In this document: positions 11,252 through 23,687 of the stretch, piece by piece
Numbering within the stretch: position 1 is the first letter of the stretch
Layout of the letters: every line of letters starts with the position of its first letter
From: Abelmoschus esculentus
Lineage: Eukaryota > Streptophyta > Magnoliopsida > Malvales > Malvaceae
Direction of reading: 5' to 3'
NCBI GenBank assembly: GCA_035048815.1
Contig: JAUCBN010000028.1
Coordinates: 10,471,001-10,535,000 of the forward strand
Length of the DNA stretch: 64,000 nucleotides
Made by a program: the position numbers and the translations under genes
Notes under the pieces: generated by a model
What the model saw: the letters and a program-made list of their open reading frames with translations, nothing else
What the model was told of the DNA's origin: nothing
Databases searched by the model: none

Positions 11252-12467
11252 AGGGTCGTGGGTTTTCGCATGGCGGAGTTAGCCATGCATCAGGAGGCAC
11301 CTTTTAGTCCACTATTAGAGCACGACGAGATAGTATATGGTGAGCGCACAGGAGGACTATGCTGCTACAGATGTGATCTCAGGTATGTTCAGTTTGTTTT
11401 CTGTACCTATAGTTGCCCTTGTGAACTCGGGGTCTACCCACTCGTATATCCATAATAGGATATCTCAACAGTGAAGGTTACCAGCGAAGGATCTTGAGGT
11501 AGGGTTCCGTGTGACAAGCCCGTTGAGGTTGGATGTGTTGGTGGACAAGATGTATCGAAGGTTTCTGATCGAGGTACAAGGGTCTATCTTCCCGACTGAT
11601 CTTATGGTCTTGCCGTTTTATGAGTTCGACGCAATCTTAAGGATGGATTGGTTGTTAAAAACATGATGCGAGTTTAGGGTGTAGATCAAAGACTTTGAAT
11701 CTTCGAGTGGTAGATGATTCTAAGCTTATGGTGAGGTGTAAGAAGAACCCATGCTTACCAATGCTGTGTCAGCTTTAACAACTCAGAGGTTGATCCAACA
11801 AGGTTGTGAGGCTTTCTTAGCTCACGTGGTGGATGTGAGGGTCGATATCCCAGTGTTGGAGAGTTTGAGGACAATTTGTAAGTATCCTGATGTGTTTCCA
11901 GAGGAGTTGCCTAGTTTACCTCCCGACCAAGAGTTGAAGTTCCGGATAGAGGTGTTGCTAGGTACGACACCGGTGTCCATAGCACTGTATTGTATGGCAC
12001 CAACAGAGATGAGGGAGCTTAAACAAAAGATCCAGGATTTGCTTGAGAGAGGTTTTATCAGACTGAGTGTGTCACCGTGGGGAGAACCGATTTTGTTTGT
12101 TAAGAAGAAGGACGAATCAATGCAGATGTGCATCGACTATCGTCATCTCAATAAGGTCACGATCAAGAACTGTTACCCTTTGCCCAGGATCGATGACTTG
12201 TTTGATCAACTGAGGGGTGCTCGTGTGTTTTCCTAGATAGATTTGAGATCAGGATACTACCAGTTGAAGGTGGTGGATAAGGATGTCCAAAAGACCACTT
12301 TTAGGACACAATACAAACATTATGAGTTCCTAGTGATGCCATTTGTGTTCACGAATGCACCTGCAGCTTTCATGGACTTGATGAACCGGATGTTTCAACT
12401 GTATCTAGATCAGTTTGTGGTTGTGTTCATCAATGACATCTTGGTGTACTCACACTCAGAGGAAGAG
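11252..12467 (+). pseudogene. Tekay/Del-type chromovirus pol fragment (protease and RT)
   Basis: Protease remains at about 11390-11700: 'NSGSTHSYI' (the catalytic Asp of DSGS is Asn), 'PTDLMVLPFYEFDAIL' and 'MDWL'. RT follows at 11751-12470: 'CEAFLAHVVD', 'PDVFPEELPSLPPDQELKF', 'RGFIRLSVSPWGEPILFVKKKD', 'CIDYRHLNKVTIKNCYPLPRIDDLFDQL', 'FMDLMNRMFQ', with the active site 'FINDIL' (Asn for the first Asp of FIDD). A TAG splits RT at 12234-12236. The wording is that of Tekay/Del chromoviruses, clearly different from the Athila RTs around it. A3 inserted after 12467, so palm/thumb, RNase H and integrase are missing. Confidence 0.88.
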
Positions 12468-14876
12468 TGATAAGCGCTCAACTCACTATCACTTTTTACA
12501 CTTTTAATGGGCATTAATTACCAATTCTACACCCACTTGAACCAATGCATGTACTTAATGTGATATATTTAGGAATTTTACTGTTAAATATAATATTTAT
12601 AGAAAAGGCAAGCTTCGTTGTATTTTTGTATCTGTACAAGAAAAAGTAATACCGTGGCAGCAAACTTGGGCCAAGGCAAGACCTGATATCGAGGCAGCAG
12701 AAGAAAAGTAGCGATATGGTAGGCAAGCTGAGGAGAAAAATAAGAAAAACGTTGCTGGACAAGAAGCCCAAGGATCGAAGCTGGAAAGCACAAGAAAAAG
12801 CCCAAGATAAGTGATGCGTGCTAAGTATGTGCAATTATAGTGCAAGTGTACACGTCAAGTAATAAGTGATAAGTATATTATCGAGTTATCATCTCCACAG
12901 GGATTGATATACTCTATATGCTTCCTTTGGTCTTCTTGCTTCTGTGAAAGAAAAATAAAAACACAGATAAGTTGAATATTGATTTAAACTAAATAAAATA
13001 ACTAAATAAAGAGAAATCAAATATGAGAGAGATATAGGGTTGGATCCAGTTGTGTTGTATCGTAGATTTGATTGATCTGCTTCTATTCCAATGCAATTAC
13101 AATGCACTGCCTCAGTAGTACTGCAGATACTATCTCGGCAACGACAATGTTTTCCGCCGCGACAATCTCTTGCTCTTGGGCAGAATTATCAAAGTTTGGT
13201 AAAGTTTCCTTGAATGATTCCGCTTATCTCTAAGTCGAAATAATGTTGATGACCAATCTTTGATGATACCTCTCAGCGTGAATCAATTATAATTACCAAC
13301 CAATCCCACACTTCTCTTAGACACTGAAACTCTTAACCTATCTCTAGGCCAAGTTAGTGTTTCCCGATTGAAACACCGTACTTATCCCTTTCGTAAATCT
13401 AACTCTCTCGATATTAGATAAATAGATTACTTACAAATTTCTCTCTCGAGCTTGAATGTAAGAATAAGGAATGGCAAAGAATAAGCAAACTTCGATATTT
13501 TATTACATTAGAAACAAGAAACAAAGTACAATCTCTTCTCACAAATACTTGACAACCTTCATCAAAACCCTAGGAAAACCTAGAACATGATGGGTAGAAT
13601 TTTCCCTAAACTCTCTCAGTGTAAGCCAAATTTAATTGTATTGTCTATGCTCTCTCTCAAACCCCTAGGAAAGCTATGCCTTATATAGGCTTGGCTTAGG
13701 ATAAACCTTTCCTAATTAGAGTACAACTTGGAGTAGGGAACAAGCTATGTACATAAGGTAAATATTTCCAAGTTTGATCTTCTAGAAGGTTTCATCCCGC
13801 GTGGCCTTTTCCTTGGTCTTTTCTTGTGTTGTTCAGCTCTGATTCTTGGGCTTCTTGCTCAGTAATATTCCCTTTATTTTTCTCCTTCAACTGTCAGCCA
13901 TAATGCATTTTTCTTCTCTGCTGCCTCGGCATCAAGTCCTGCCTCGGCCTCATTCTGTTGCCTCGGCAATACTTATTCCTACACATATAAAAAAATGCAG
14001 TAAAGTATGCATTTTCTAAAAATATATTCTTTAATGGCATAATCCCTAAATTTATCACATTAAGTCCTTGTATTGGTTCAAGTGGGTGTAGATTTGATGA
14101 TAAGTGCCCATAAAAAGTATAGAAAGTGATAGTGAGTTTAGCATTTATCAACAAGGCCACGCGGGAAAACCTTCTAGATGGAATAAACTTGGAAATATTT
14201 TGTTTATGTACATGACTTGTTCACTACTCCAAGTTGTATTCTACTTTGGAAAGATTTGCCCTAGGCCAAGCCTATATAAGGCCTAGCCATTCAAGGAGCA
14301 AGAGCACTTGATCACCATAGACCATACGACATTAGAGAGCATAGACTTCATCTTTTAATTTTTCTTTTCATTATGTTCTAAGTTTGTTTAGGCTTAGGTG
14401 AAGGTTGTAAAGTATTAGTGTGAGAAAGTTAAACTTTGTTTCTTGTTTCCAATGCAATAAAATATCGAAGTTTGCTTATTCTTTGTCATTCCTTGTTCTT
14501 GCATTCAAGCTCGAGAGAGGAGTTGTGAGTCATCTATTTATCTAATATCGAGAGAGTTAAATTCACAAAATGAATAAGTACGGTGTTTCAATCGGGAAAC
14601 ACTAACTCGACCAGAGCTAGGTTAAGAGTTTCAGCGGCTAAAAGAAGTGTGAGATTGGTTGGTGATTATAATTCATTCACGCCGAGAGGTATCATCAAAG
14701 ACTGATCATCAATAGTGCTTCGACTTAGAGATAAGCGGATTCATTAAAGGATACTTTGTCGAACTTTGATAAAGTCTTCCCAAGAGTAAGAGATTTTTGC
14801 GGCGGGCGAGTATCTTCACTATCAAGGCAGTAATCTGCAGTTCTGCTGAGGTAGTATTATGCGATTGCATTGGACA
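12468..14876 (+). mobile_element. 5' LTR of A3, interrupted by a solo LTR and truncated
   Basis: Starts TGATAAGCGCTCAACTCACT inside the Tekay RT and runs to 12811, then resumes at 14156 (GCCACGCGGGAAAACC) and continues to about 14876. There the LTR breaks off after 'GATTGCATTGGACA' and passes straight into pol of the same family. The end of U5, the PBS, gag and protease are therefore deleted. TATATAAGGC near 14273 is the LTR promoter block. Confidence 0.85.
12812..14150 (-). mobile_element. Solo A-type LTR nested in the A3 5' LTR
   Basis: A 1339-bp LTR in reverse orientation, from TGATGCGTGC to ..GCATTTATCA. It is flanked by ATAAG (12807-12811) and ACAAG (14151-14155), a 5-bp target duplication with one substitution. 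The host LTR reads continuously across it. No internal domain is present. Confidence 0.88.
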
Positions 14877-17800
14877 CAATTGATGACTACTACAGCAGTA
14901 TCTTGAACAATGGAGAAACACCAGACAATGAAGAAGCTAACTGGACAACAAATTTTCCAAGTAAGGATTTCGAACCTTTAGATTACCCAGGTAAGAATGA
15001 AAAATCTATAAAGGAACCTTTAGTCACTGAATTAAAACCCTTACCTGAAAAAATAAAATATGCTTATTTGGGAGCCAACCACACAATGCCTGTAATTATT
15101 TCTTCTAAGTTGCAGACAAAACAAGAACAAAGCTTGATCGAAATGTTGCGGCAGCGTAAGAAGGCAATTGGGTGGTTAATTAATGATTTGAAGGGAATAA
15201 GCCCGACAGTATGTATGCATAAAATCCTTTTAGAGGAAGATCATAAACCCACTGTTGAGGCCAAAAAGAGACTTAACCATGCCATGAAGGAGGTATTACG
15301 TAAAGAAATAATCAAATGGCTTGATACTGGAATCATCTACCCTATTTCTGATATCGCATGAGTAAGCCTAGTAAAATGTGTACCCAAGAAAGGTGGTGTG
15401 ACTGCCATAACCAACGAGAATAACGAGTTGATCCCAACCAAGACTATGACTGGTTGGAGTGTTTGTATGGATTTTCACAAGTTGAATAAAGCAACAAAGA
15501 AGGATCACTTCCCTTTACCCTTTATTGATGAAATGCTTGATAGACTTGATTGTAAACCTTACTATTGTTTCCTTGATGGTTATTCAGGATATAATCAGAT
15601 TGCCATTGATCTAGAAGACCAGGCAAAAACCATCTTCACCTGCCCATATGGAACATATACATTTAGAAGAATATCGTTCGGCCTCTACAATGCCTCGACA
15701 ACTTTTCAGAGATGCATAATGGCAATTTTTTGACATGATAGAAGACTTCCTGGAAATATTCATAGATGATTTTTCAGTATTTGGAGACAGCATTGATCAC
15801 TGTCTTAACAATTTATAAAAAGTGCTGCAAAGATGTGAGAAATCCAATTTAGTCCTCAATTGGGAAAAATGTCACTTTATGGTGAATAAGAGCATAGTAT
15901 TGGGACACAAAATATCATCAGAAGGAATCGAAGTTGATAAAGCCAAGATTGATGTGATAAAGAATTTGCCTCCACCAATTTCTTTGAAAGGAGTTCGAAG
16001 CTTCTTGGGCCATGCAGGTTTTTATAGAAGGTTTATTTCTAACTTTTCTAAAATTTCTAAACCTCTTTGTAACCTGCTTGAACAAGACAAAAATTTGAAT
16101 CCGATAAGGAATATACTGAAGCATTCGAAGCCCTAAAGGAGAAGCTGATCACTGCACCAATAATGGTCCCACCAGATTGGTCCCTACCCTTCGAATTAAT
16201 TTGTGATGCAAGTGATCATGCTGTCGGGGCAACACTTGGGTAGAGAAAGAACATGTTCTATGTCATTTACTATTCTAGTAAAACACTCAATGATGCTCAA
16301 ATCAATTACACCACAAGAGAGAAGGAATTACAAGCAGTAGTATTTGCTTTTGAAAAATTCCGATCATATTTTATTGGAAAAAAAGTGACTGTCCATACTG
16401 ACCACTCAGCAATTAAGTACCTATTCTCGAAGAAAGATGCCAAACCAAGACTGATTAGATGGATCTTTTATAAGAATTTGATGTGGAAATCAAGGATAGA
16501 AAAGGTACAGAGAATCAGGTAGCCAATCACCTCTCTAGACTGGAGAATGAAGATAATAACAAAGTATTGGAAAAAATACAAGATGCCTTCCCAAATGAAC
16601 AAATATTGCATATCGCGACAAATGCAGAAGACACTACCGAGACAACAACCATAGTAGTGTATGACCGTGCGGCCGAGGCATTGACTGCATACATCTCGGC
16701 AACCTTAACAGAAGATCTTGCTGCAGTAACAACCACTCCCTGGTATGCTGATCTGGTTAATTATTTAGCTAGTGGTGTTATCCCTTATAACCTTAACTAT
16801 AACGAAAAGAAGAGGTTTCAACATAATGCAAAACATTATTTCTGGGACGACCCTCTTTTGTTTAAGCAATGTGTAGATCAGGTTATAAGAAGATGTGTTC
16901 CGGAAGATGAACAACAACAAGTGCTTCGGCATTGTCATGATTCATCTTGTAGAGGATATTTTGGAGGAAACAGAACAACAACTAAAGTGCTTCAATCAGG
17001 CCTTTATTGGCCCACACTCTTCAAAGATGCCCAACTTTATTGCAAGAATTGTGACCGATGCCAACGAACGGGCAATATCTTTAAGCGCAATGAGATGCCA
17101 TATAAACCCATACTAGAAGTAGAATTATTTGATGTTTGGGGAATAGACTTCATCGGGCCATTCCCATCATCTAAAGGTAATCTTTACATCCTAGTAGCGG
17201 TGGACTATGTGTTAAAATGGGTCGAAGCAATTGTCACGCCTTACAATGACTCCGAGACTGTACAAATATTCCTCAAGAAGAATATTTTCACCAGTTTTGA
17301 AGTCCCTACAGCCATTATTAGCGATGAAGGTAAGCACTTCGATAACAGACTCATTGCCGCGGCTCTAAAGAAATTGGGTGTCACTCATAGAATTACCACG
17401 ACATACCATCCGTAGACAAATGGGCAAGCTGAAATTTTAAATAGGGAATTAAAACAAATCCTTGAAAAGGTGGTAAACCCATCTAGAAAGGATTGGTCTC
17501 ATCGTCTAGATGGTTCTCTGTGGGCATATAGGACAGCCTACAAAACCCCTTTGGGAATATCTCCATACAGACTGGTATATGGAAAAGCATGCCATTTCTC
17601 AGTGGAAATTGAGCATAAAGCTTATTGGGCAGTAAAGAATTTGAATATTGAATGGGAGAAAGCTAGCCAGAAACGACTACTAGACCTCAATGAAATAGAA
17701 GAATTTAGAGCGGCAGCCTATGAAAATGTCAAGATCTACAAGGAAAAGATAAAATGATGGCATGACAGCAAGCTACTACCGCGGCAGTTCCTGCCAGGGC

Positions 17801-18048
17801 AGCAAGTTCTCCTTTTCAACTCCAGACTCAAATTGTTCCCAGGCAAACTCAGGTCCAGATGGTGAGGCCCATTTGAAGTTGTCTAGGTTTATCCATATGG
17901 AGCAGTCATGATCAAGTCACATAGGGATGGACATGAATTCAAAGTGAATGGTCAACGGTCGAAGCACTATTCTGGTCAACAAGAGATAAGAACTATAGAG
18001 ACCATCACTTTAGGAGATGAATTTACATGCATCCCTATTGTGAATTAA
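14877..18048 (+). pseudogene. pol (RT, RNase H, integrase) of A3
   Basis: Domains in order. RT spans about 15120-16120: 'KGISPTVCMHKI', 'YYCFLDGYSGYNQIAID', 'TCPYGTYTFRRISFGLYNA', active-site block broken by a frameshift near 15730. RNase H spans about 16195-16480: 'CDASDHAVGATLG', 'YYSSKTLNDAQINYTTREKELQAVVFAF', 'VTVHTDHSAIKYLF'. The integrase zinc finger is near 16920-17070 (H..H..'CKNCDRCQ'), and the core at 17130-17420 contains 'DVWGIDFIGPFPSS' and 'AIISDEGKHFDNRL'. The longest open part is 16483-17415. Stops at 15361, 15733, 15818, 17415 and 17757 show that it is dead. The tail ends at 18048 ('GDEFTCIPIVN'). Confidence 0.88.
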
Positions 18049-19092
18049 TTCTTTCATTCTATCCTTATTTGCATTTTAGAATTAGTTTTAATTTAGACTT
18101 TTAATATTAATTTTCTTTTTGTTTATTTTAGATAAGACCCAAGGATCAAAGGTGAAGTCGCTCAGCAAATCTACAGCAACCGATTATCGACAACAGCTCT
18201 TTCGAAGTCCTTATGATTTTTTTATGTTATTTTTGTAATTGCCTATTTTCTTTATATATTTTGTTGCCTATTGTTTGCCCCTAATTGAAGCATTGAGGAT
18301 AATGCTTGGTTTGAGTTTGGGGTGTAGAGTCACTGTCGAGGCAATCTACTACCGCTGTCTTGCCATGAAAATGGAGTTTTTAGTGATAATTTTTTTATGT
18401 CCACCACTTTACTTAAAATTGTTGTCCATACTCTTGCACTGTCCATCATCAATATTGTTTTAGTTTATTCTTTTAAGGCAATAAAAATCTTTCTCCTTAC
18501 CATAATTAGGTTCTGCTTTGAAGGCTTAATTCTAGGATACTTAAGGACAAAAACTTAGAAGCTTACTATAAGGTTGAACTTAAAACACTTTTGGAACTTG
18601 TTTGGCTATAGGAATTCTTTTAATAAACTTAGGTGATAAAGACTTAGATCTTTGGAAAGGTGACTAGAGGTGCCTATAACCGGCTCTAGGAAATACTCTT
18701 CTTCATGCTAGAAGTGCCCGAAATTGGCTCTAGTATGCTTAAAAGAATAGAAAAAGAAATAAGAAGGGGGAAACACAATCCTTGAGATACCCGAAATTGG
18801 CTCAAGAAATTGTTGTTTTAAGAATAGTACACTAAATCCAAGTCCATTTGTCTTCAACTTAGAGTTTATCTAAGAAGGCACTTAATCAAACTTGTCCAGA
18901 AAAACGCACACACGTACTAAACCTTATAGTTTATCTTCTAGGTAAACCCTTAGGTGGAAAGGTTAAGTCTAAAGAATATACATAGTTATGGTGGGGAGAA
19001 TAGATAGAAACATAAGACCAAGAAAGAATAGAGTTTGACAAATTGATGGTTTGTATTGCTTGAGGACAAACAATAGTTCGAGTTTGGGGGTG
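18049..19092 (+). other. 3' UTR and polypurine tract of A3
   Basis: Non-coding, collinear with the B1 and B2 3' UTRs. It includes the three 26-nt hairpin motifs (18664-18806), the 'GCTTGAGGACAAACAATAG' block and the purine-rich GAGTTTGGGGGTG before the LTR. Confidence 0.75.
18664..18806 (+). repeat. Three 26-nt inverted-repeat motifs in A3 3' UTR
   Basis: Copies at 18664-18689 (CTAGAG/CTCTAG), 18708-18733 (CTAGAA/CTCTAG) and 18781-18806 (CTTGAG/CTCAAG). Each has a 14-nt loop ending GG. The third copy carries the exchanged pair (A-T to T-A) on both arms. Confidence 0.8.
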
Positions 19093-19504
19093 TTATAAGT
19101 GCTCAACTCACTATCACTTTCTACACTTTTCATGAGCAATAATCATCAATTGTACACCTACTTGGACCAATGCATATACTTAATATGATATATTTAAGAA
19201 TTATACTATTAAAGATAATATTTATAGAAAAGATATACTTTACTGCATTTTTATGTCTGTGTAGGAAAAAGTATTGTCGCAACAGCAAACTGAGACTGAG
19301 GTAGCAGAAGTCAAGTAGCAATATGGAAGGCAAGCTGAAGTAAAAAATGAGGAGAACGTTGTTGGTCAAGAAGCAAAAGGATCGGAGCTGGATAACACGA
19401 GGAAAGCCCAAAGGCAAGGCCACGCGGGAATACCTTCTAGAAGAAATAAACTTGAAAATATTTGACCTATGTACATGACTTGTTTCCTACTCCAAGTTGT
19501 ATTC
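19093..19504 (+). mobile_element. 3' LTR of A3, cut by A4
   Basis: Begins TTATAAGTGCTCAACTCACT directly after the polypurine tract (first bases mutated from TGATAAG) and matches the 5' LTR of A3 up to 'CTCCAAGTTGTATTC', where a reverse LTR starts. Confidence 0.85.
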
Positions 19505-20827
19505 TGATGCATGCTATATATGCACAATTTTAGTGAAAGTGAACACGTCATCAAGTAATAAAGTGATAATTATATCAGATATCGTCTCCATAGGGATTGG
19601 TATACTTAATATGTCTTCTTACTCTGTAAAAAGAAATAAAAACACATACAAGTGAATAGGTTGAGATTGAACTAAATAAAGTAATTAAAAGAAAACTAAA
19701 TAAAGAGGAGATCAAATTGAGAAAGAGGGCAGGATCCAAGTGTGTTGTATAGTGGATTTGATTGATCTGTTTTTTTCCAATATAATTGCACTACACTGCC
19801 TCGACAATACTGCATATTACTGCCTTCGGCAGCGATAGTGTTTTCTACCGCAACAATCCCTTACTCTTGGGCAGATTTTACCCAAGTTCGGTAAAGTGTC
19901 CTTTGATGGCTCAACTTATCCCTAAGTCGAAACACTATTGATGATTAGTCCTTGATGATACGTCCCACCGTTAATCAATTATAACCAACAATCAATCTCA
20001 CACTTCTTTTAGCCATTGAAACTCCAACCTATCCCTAGGTCGAGTTAGTATTTTCCAATCAAGTCAAATACCGTACTTACTCCTTTCGTGATTCTAACTC
20101 TCCCGAGTCTAGAAAACAGATTACTTACAAACTTCTCTCCTGAGCTTGGATGTAAGAACAAAGAATGGCGAAGAGTAAGCAAACTTTGATATTTTATTGC
20201 ATTGAAATAAGAAACAAGATACAATCTCTTCTCACTAATACTCAACAATCTTCACCTAAACCCTAAGAAAGCTTAGAATATGATGAAAAGAAGAACAACT
20301 ATGATTCCTAGGATGAACTCTCTCAATTCGGCTCCCTTATTCCCTTGTACGGTTATGTCTTATATAGGCTTGACATAGGGCAAACCTTTCCTAAATAGAA
20401 TACAACTTGGAGTAAGGAACAAGATATGCACATAGATTAAATATTTCCAAGTTTAATTCTTATAGAAGGCTTTCCCGCATAGCCTTGTCTTTGAGCTTTC
20501 CTTGTGTTGTCCAGCTCCGATCCTTGGACTTCTTTTCTAGTAACGTTTTCCTCATTTTTTCCCTCAGTTTGCCTGCCATATTGTTATTTCTCCTCTGCTG
20601 CCTCGACATCAGGTCCTGCCTCGTCCCTAGTTTGTTGTCGCGATAATACTTGCTCCTGCATAGACATAAAAATATAGTAAAGTATACATTTTCTAAAAAT
20701 ATTATCTTTAATAGCTTAATCCCTAAATATATCATATTAAGTATATGCATTGGTCTATGTGGGTGTAGAATTGATGATTAATGCCCATGAAAATTTTAGA
20801 AAGTGATAGTGAGTTGAGCACTTATCA
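19505..20827 (-). mobile_element. 3' LTR of A4
   Basis: 1323 bp from TGATGCATGC to ..GAGCACTTATCA on the + strand, so minus-oriented. It is followed on the right by the complement of the polypurine tract (CACCCCCAAACTCG), which identifies it as a 3' LTR. It lies inside the A3 3' LTR. Confidence 0.87.
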
Positions 20828-20907
20828 CACCCCCAAACTCGAACTATTGCTTGTCCTCAAGCAATGCAAACCATCAATTTGTTCAAACTCTATTCTCTCT
20901 TGGTCTT
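20828..20907 (-). other. Polypurine tract and short 3' UTR remnant of A4
   Basis: The complement of CGAGTTTGGGGGTG at 20828-20841 is followed by the 'CTTGAGGACAAGCAATAG' block. It breaks off at 20907 where the A5 LTR starts. Nothing else of A4 is recognisable. Confidence 0.7.
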
Positions 20908-22187
20908 TGAAGCGTGCTGAATATGCACTATTGGAGTGCATGTGTACACGTCAATTAATAAAGTAATAAATATTATCGAGTTATCGTCTCCTCAGAGATT
21001 GATGTACTTAATATTCTTTCTTTGATCTTCTTGCTCTATAAAACAAAAGTAAAAACTCAAATAATTTGAGTGTAGATAAAACAAAATAAAATAAAATAAA
21101 TAGGGCGAGATGTGGATTTGCTTAATCTACTTTTTTCTAATGCAAATGCACTGCACTACATCGGCAGTACTGCAGATACTGTCTTCGGCAGCGGCAGTGT
21201 TCTCTACTGCGGCAATCCCTTGCTCTTGGGTAGATTTACCAAAGTTCGGCAAAGTTTCCTTTGATGGCTCCGCTTATCTATAAGTCGAAACACTGTTGAT
21301 GTCAGTCCTTGATGATACCTCCCAGCGTTAATCAATTATAACCAACAACCAATCCCACACTTCTTTTAGCCGCTGAAACTCTAACCTATCCCTAGACCGA
21401 GTTAGTATCCTCCAATCAAGTTGAATATCGCATTTACTCCTTTCGTGAGTCTAACTCTCCCGAGTCTAGACAAATAGATTTCCTACAAACTTCCCTCTCG
21501 GGCTTGGATGCAAGAACAAAGAATGAAAAAGAGTAAGCAAACTTTGATATTTTATTGCATTGAAACAAGAAACAAGATACAAGATACAATCTTCTCTCAC
21601 TAATACTAAACAACTTTCACCTAAACCCTAAGAAAACTTAGAACATGATGGGAAGAATTGCTCCTAGGGTGAACTCTCTCAAATTCGGCTCTCTCTAGTC
21701 CCTTAGACGGCTATGCCTTATATAGGCTTGGCCTAGGGCAAACCTTTCCTAATTAGAGTACAACTTGGAGTAGGGAACAAGTTATGTACATAGGCTAAAT
21801 ATTTCCAAGTTTAATCTTCTAGAAGGTTTCTTTCTCGCGTGGCCTTGTCCTTGGGCTTTTGATATGTTGTTCAACTCTGATTCTTGGGCTTCTTGTTCAG
21901 CAACATTCTTCTCATTTTTCTCTTGAGTTTGCCTGCCATATTGCTTTTTATCCTTTGCTACCTCGGCATCACGTCTTGCCTCGACCTCATTTTGCTGCCT
22001 CGGCAATACTTGTTCCTACACAGATATGAAAATGCAGTAAATTATGCCTTTTATACAAATATCATCTTTAATAGCATCATCCCTAAATATATCACATTAA
22101 GTACATACATTGATTCAAGTAAGTGTAGATTTGATGATAAGTGCCCATGAAAAGTGTAGAAAGTGATAGTGAGTTGAGTACTTATCA
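20908..22187 (-). mobile_element. 3' LTR of A5
   Basis: 1280 bp from TGAAGCGTGC (first LTR base pairs mutated) to ..GAGTACTTATCA, followed by the reverse polypurine tract. Its sequence pairs best with the partial LTR at 23688, sharing for example 'GATCTTCTTGCTCT' and 'AATAGGG(C/T)GAGAT'. Confidence 0.87.
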
Positions 22188-22455
22188 CACCCCTAAACTC
22201 GAATTATTGCTTGTCCTCAAGCAATGCAAACCATCAATTTGTCAAACTCTAATACCTCTTGGTCTTATGTTTCCATCTATTCTCCCCACCATAACTATGT
22301 CTATTCTTTAGACTTAACCTTTCGGTTACCTAAGGGTGTACCTAGAACACAAACTATAAGGTTAGTGTGTGTGCGTTTTTGTGAACAAGTTTGATTAAAG
22401 GCCTTCTTAGATAAACTCTAAGTTTAAGATAAATAGACTCTGATTTAGTGTATTT
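22188..22455 (-). other. Truncated 3' UTR of A5
   Basis: Reverse polypurine tract, the 'TATTCTCCCCACCATAACTATG' region (split here for length) and 'AACTTAGAGTTTATCTAAG' are as in A3. The sequence then jumps into gag near 22450-22457 before reaching the hairpin motifs, so those motifs are lost in A5. Confidence 0.65.
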
Positions 22456-23583
22456 TGGTAACCTGAGGCTTGGTTAGTGGGGTTCAACGTATTATTAGGA
22501 TTGCCCCATGAAAAGTTTGGGTGCCTTTTCGATGCCAGATTATATGTGTTTGACATCATATTGTTGTTCCGGTTATAATTTTCCACATAGAAACCAGATT
22601 CCTTATCTTGCATATACTAAGAAGAATTGATCATTTTTACCTCGTGAGTATTTTGCTGTGCTTGCATATTCTGAACCATATTGGTTAAAGATGCCGATTG
22701 TGCTGCCACTGAATTGGTAGATTCTAGTTCATTCACTATGGCTTGGTGTTTTAATCCTCCTCGCCTAGAAGTAAGGAATTAAAAATCGTTTATTGCGAGT
22801 TTATTCAGAATCTCAATAGCTTCTTTTGGAACCTTGTCAAGGAGTGTGTCATTTGCCGAGGCATCCAACATCATCCTTGTCGGGGCATTGGTAGCATTAT
22901 AGAACATGGTTACTTGTGTCCATAGTGGAAATCCATGCAGTGAACATTTGTTCAATAACTCTCTGAAGCGTTTCCCAAGCCTCGTACATAGGTTCGTCAT
23001 CAGCCTGTCGAAAAGAAGTAATTTCATTACGAATTCTATCATATAAATTCGTAGGGTTAAATCGCGTAATGAATTCTCAGCAGAGTTCACTCCAAGATCC
23101 AATAGATCCTCCCGGAATACTATTTAACTAGGTCTTGGCCCTATACCTTAGTGAATAAGGGAAAGATTTCAATCTCAAAATGTCTTCATGTACTCCTTGA
23201 ATTTTAAAAGAGTTGCATACTTCCATGAAGGATTTGAGATGCTGTCTGGCATCTTCAGTTGCAGACCCACTAAATTGTCCAATAGTATTAAGCATATTGA
23301 ACATCACATGTTTGAATTTAAAGTGTGTTTCTTCTATCTCTGGTGTAACAGCTCCAAGGTTCAATCCATTCAGATCTTCCACCAGAAAATCTCTGACAGT
23401 TAACTGTCACGGCATAGGTTGCAGCAATGGTTGTTGTGGAAGGCCTCCATTGCCAGCAGGTAGGTTCTGGTTCCCTTGATTTACTGCCATGGCTCCATTG
23501 ATCTGTCTTCTCATGCCTTGGTTGGTTCTCTCGATTTCCGAGTCAATTTCGTAAAGTGGATTGCTAAGGTTGGGCTTAGTAAT
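22456..23583 (-). pseudogene. gag of deletion derivative A5
   Basis: Minus-strand gag begins at 23583, with ATT where other copies have ATG, then 'KPNLSNPLYEIDSEIERT'. It shows 'QHLKSFMEVCNSFKIQGVHEDILRL', 'PYSLRYRAKT' and 'HGFPLWTQVTMFYNATNAPTRMMLDASA', and ends near 'GNPNNTLNPTNQASGYQ', where it is joined directly to 3' UTR. Protease, RT, RNase H and integrase are entirely absent. Stops and a frameshift (about 23000 and 23130) also break gag. A5 is therefore LTR-gag-UTR-LTR, a non-autonomous deletion form. Confidence 0.85.
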
Positions 23584-23663
23584 TAAAATAAAAATAAAAT
23601 AAGAAAAATTAAAATAATTAAAATAAAAGCAAGAAAATAAAAAAAACAAAGTTTTGTTGCTTA

Positions 23664-23681
23664 TCTCCAACAACGACACCA
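23664..23681 (-). other. Degenerate primer binding site of A5
   Basis: Minus strand TGGTGTCGTTGTTGGAGA, next to the LTR end at 23688. Relative to the tRNA-Asp complement it carries three C-to-T changes and one G-to-A, the pattern expected after cytosine methylation. Confidence 0.7.
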
Positions 23682-23687
23682 AAAACT

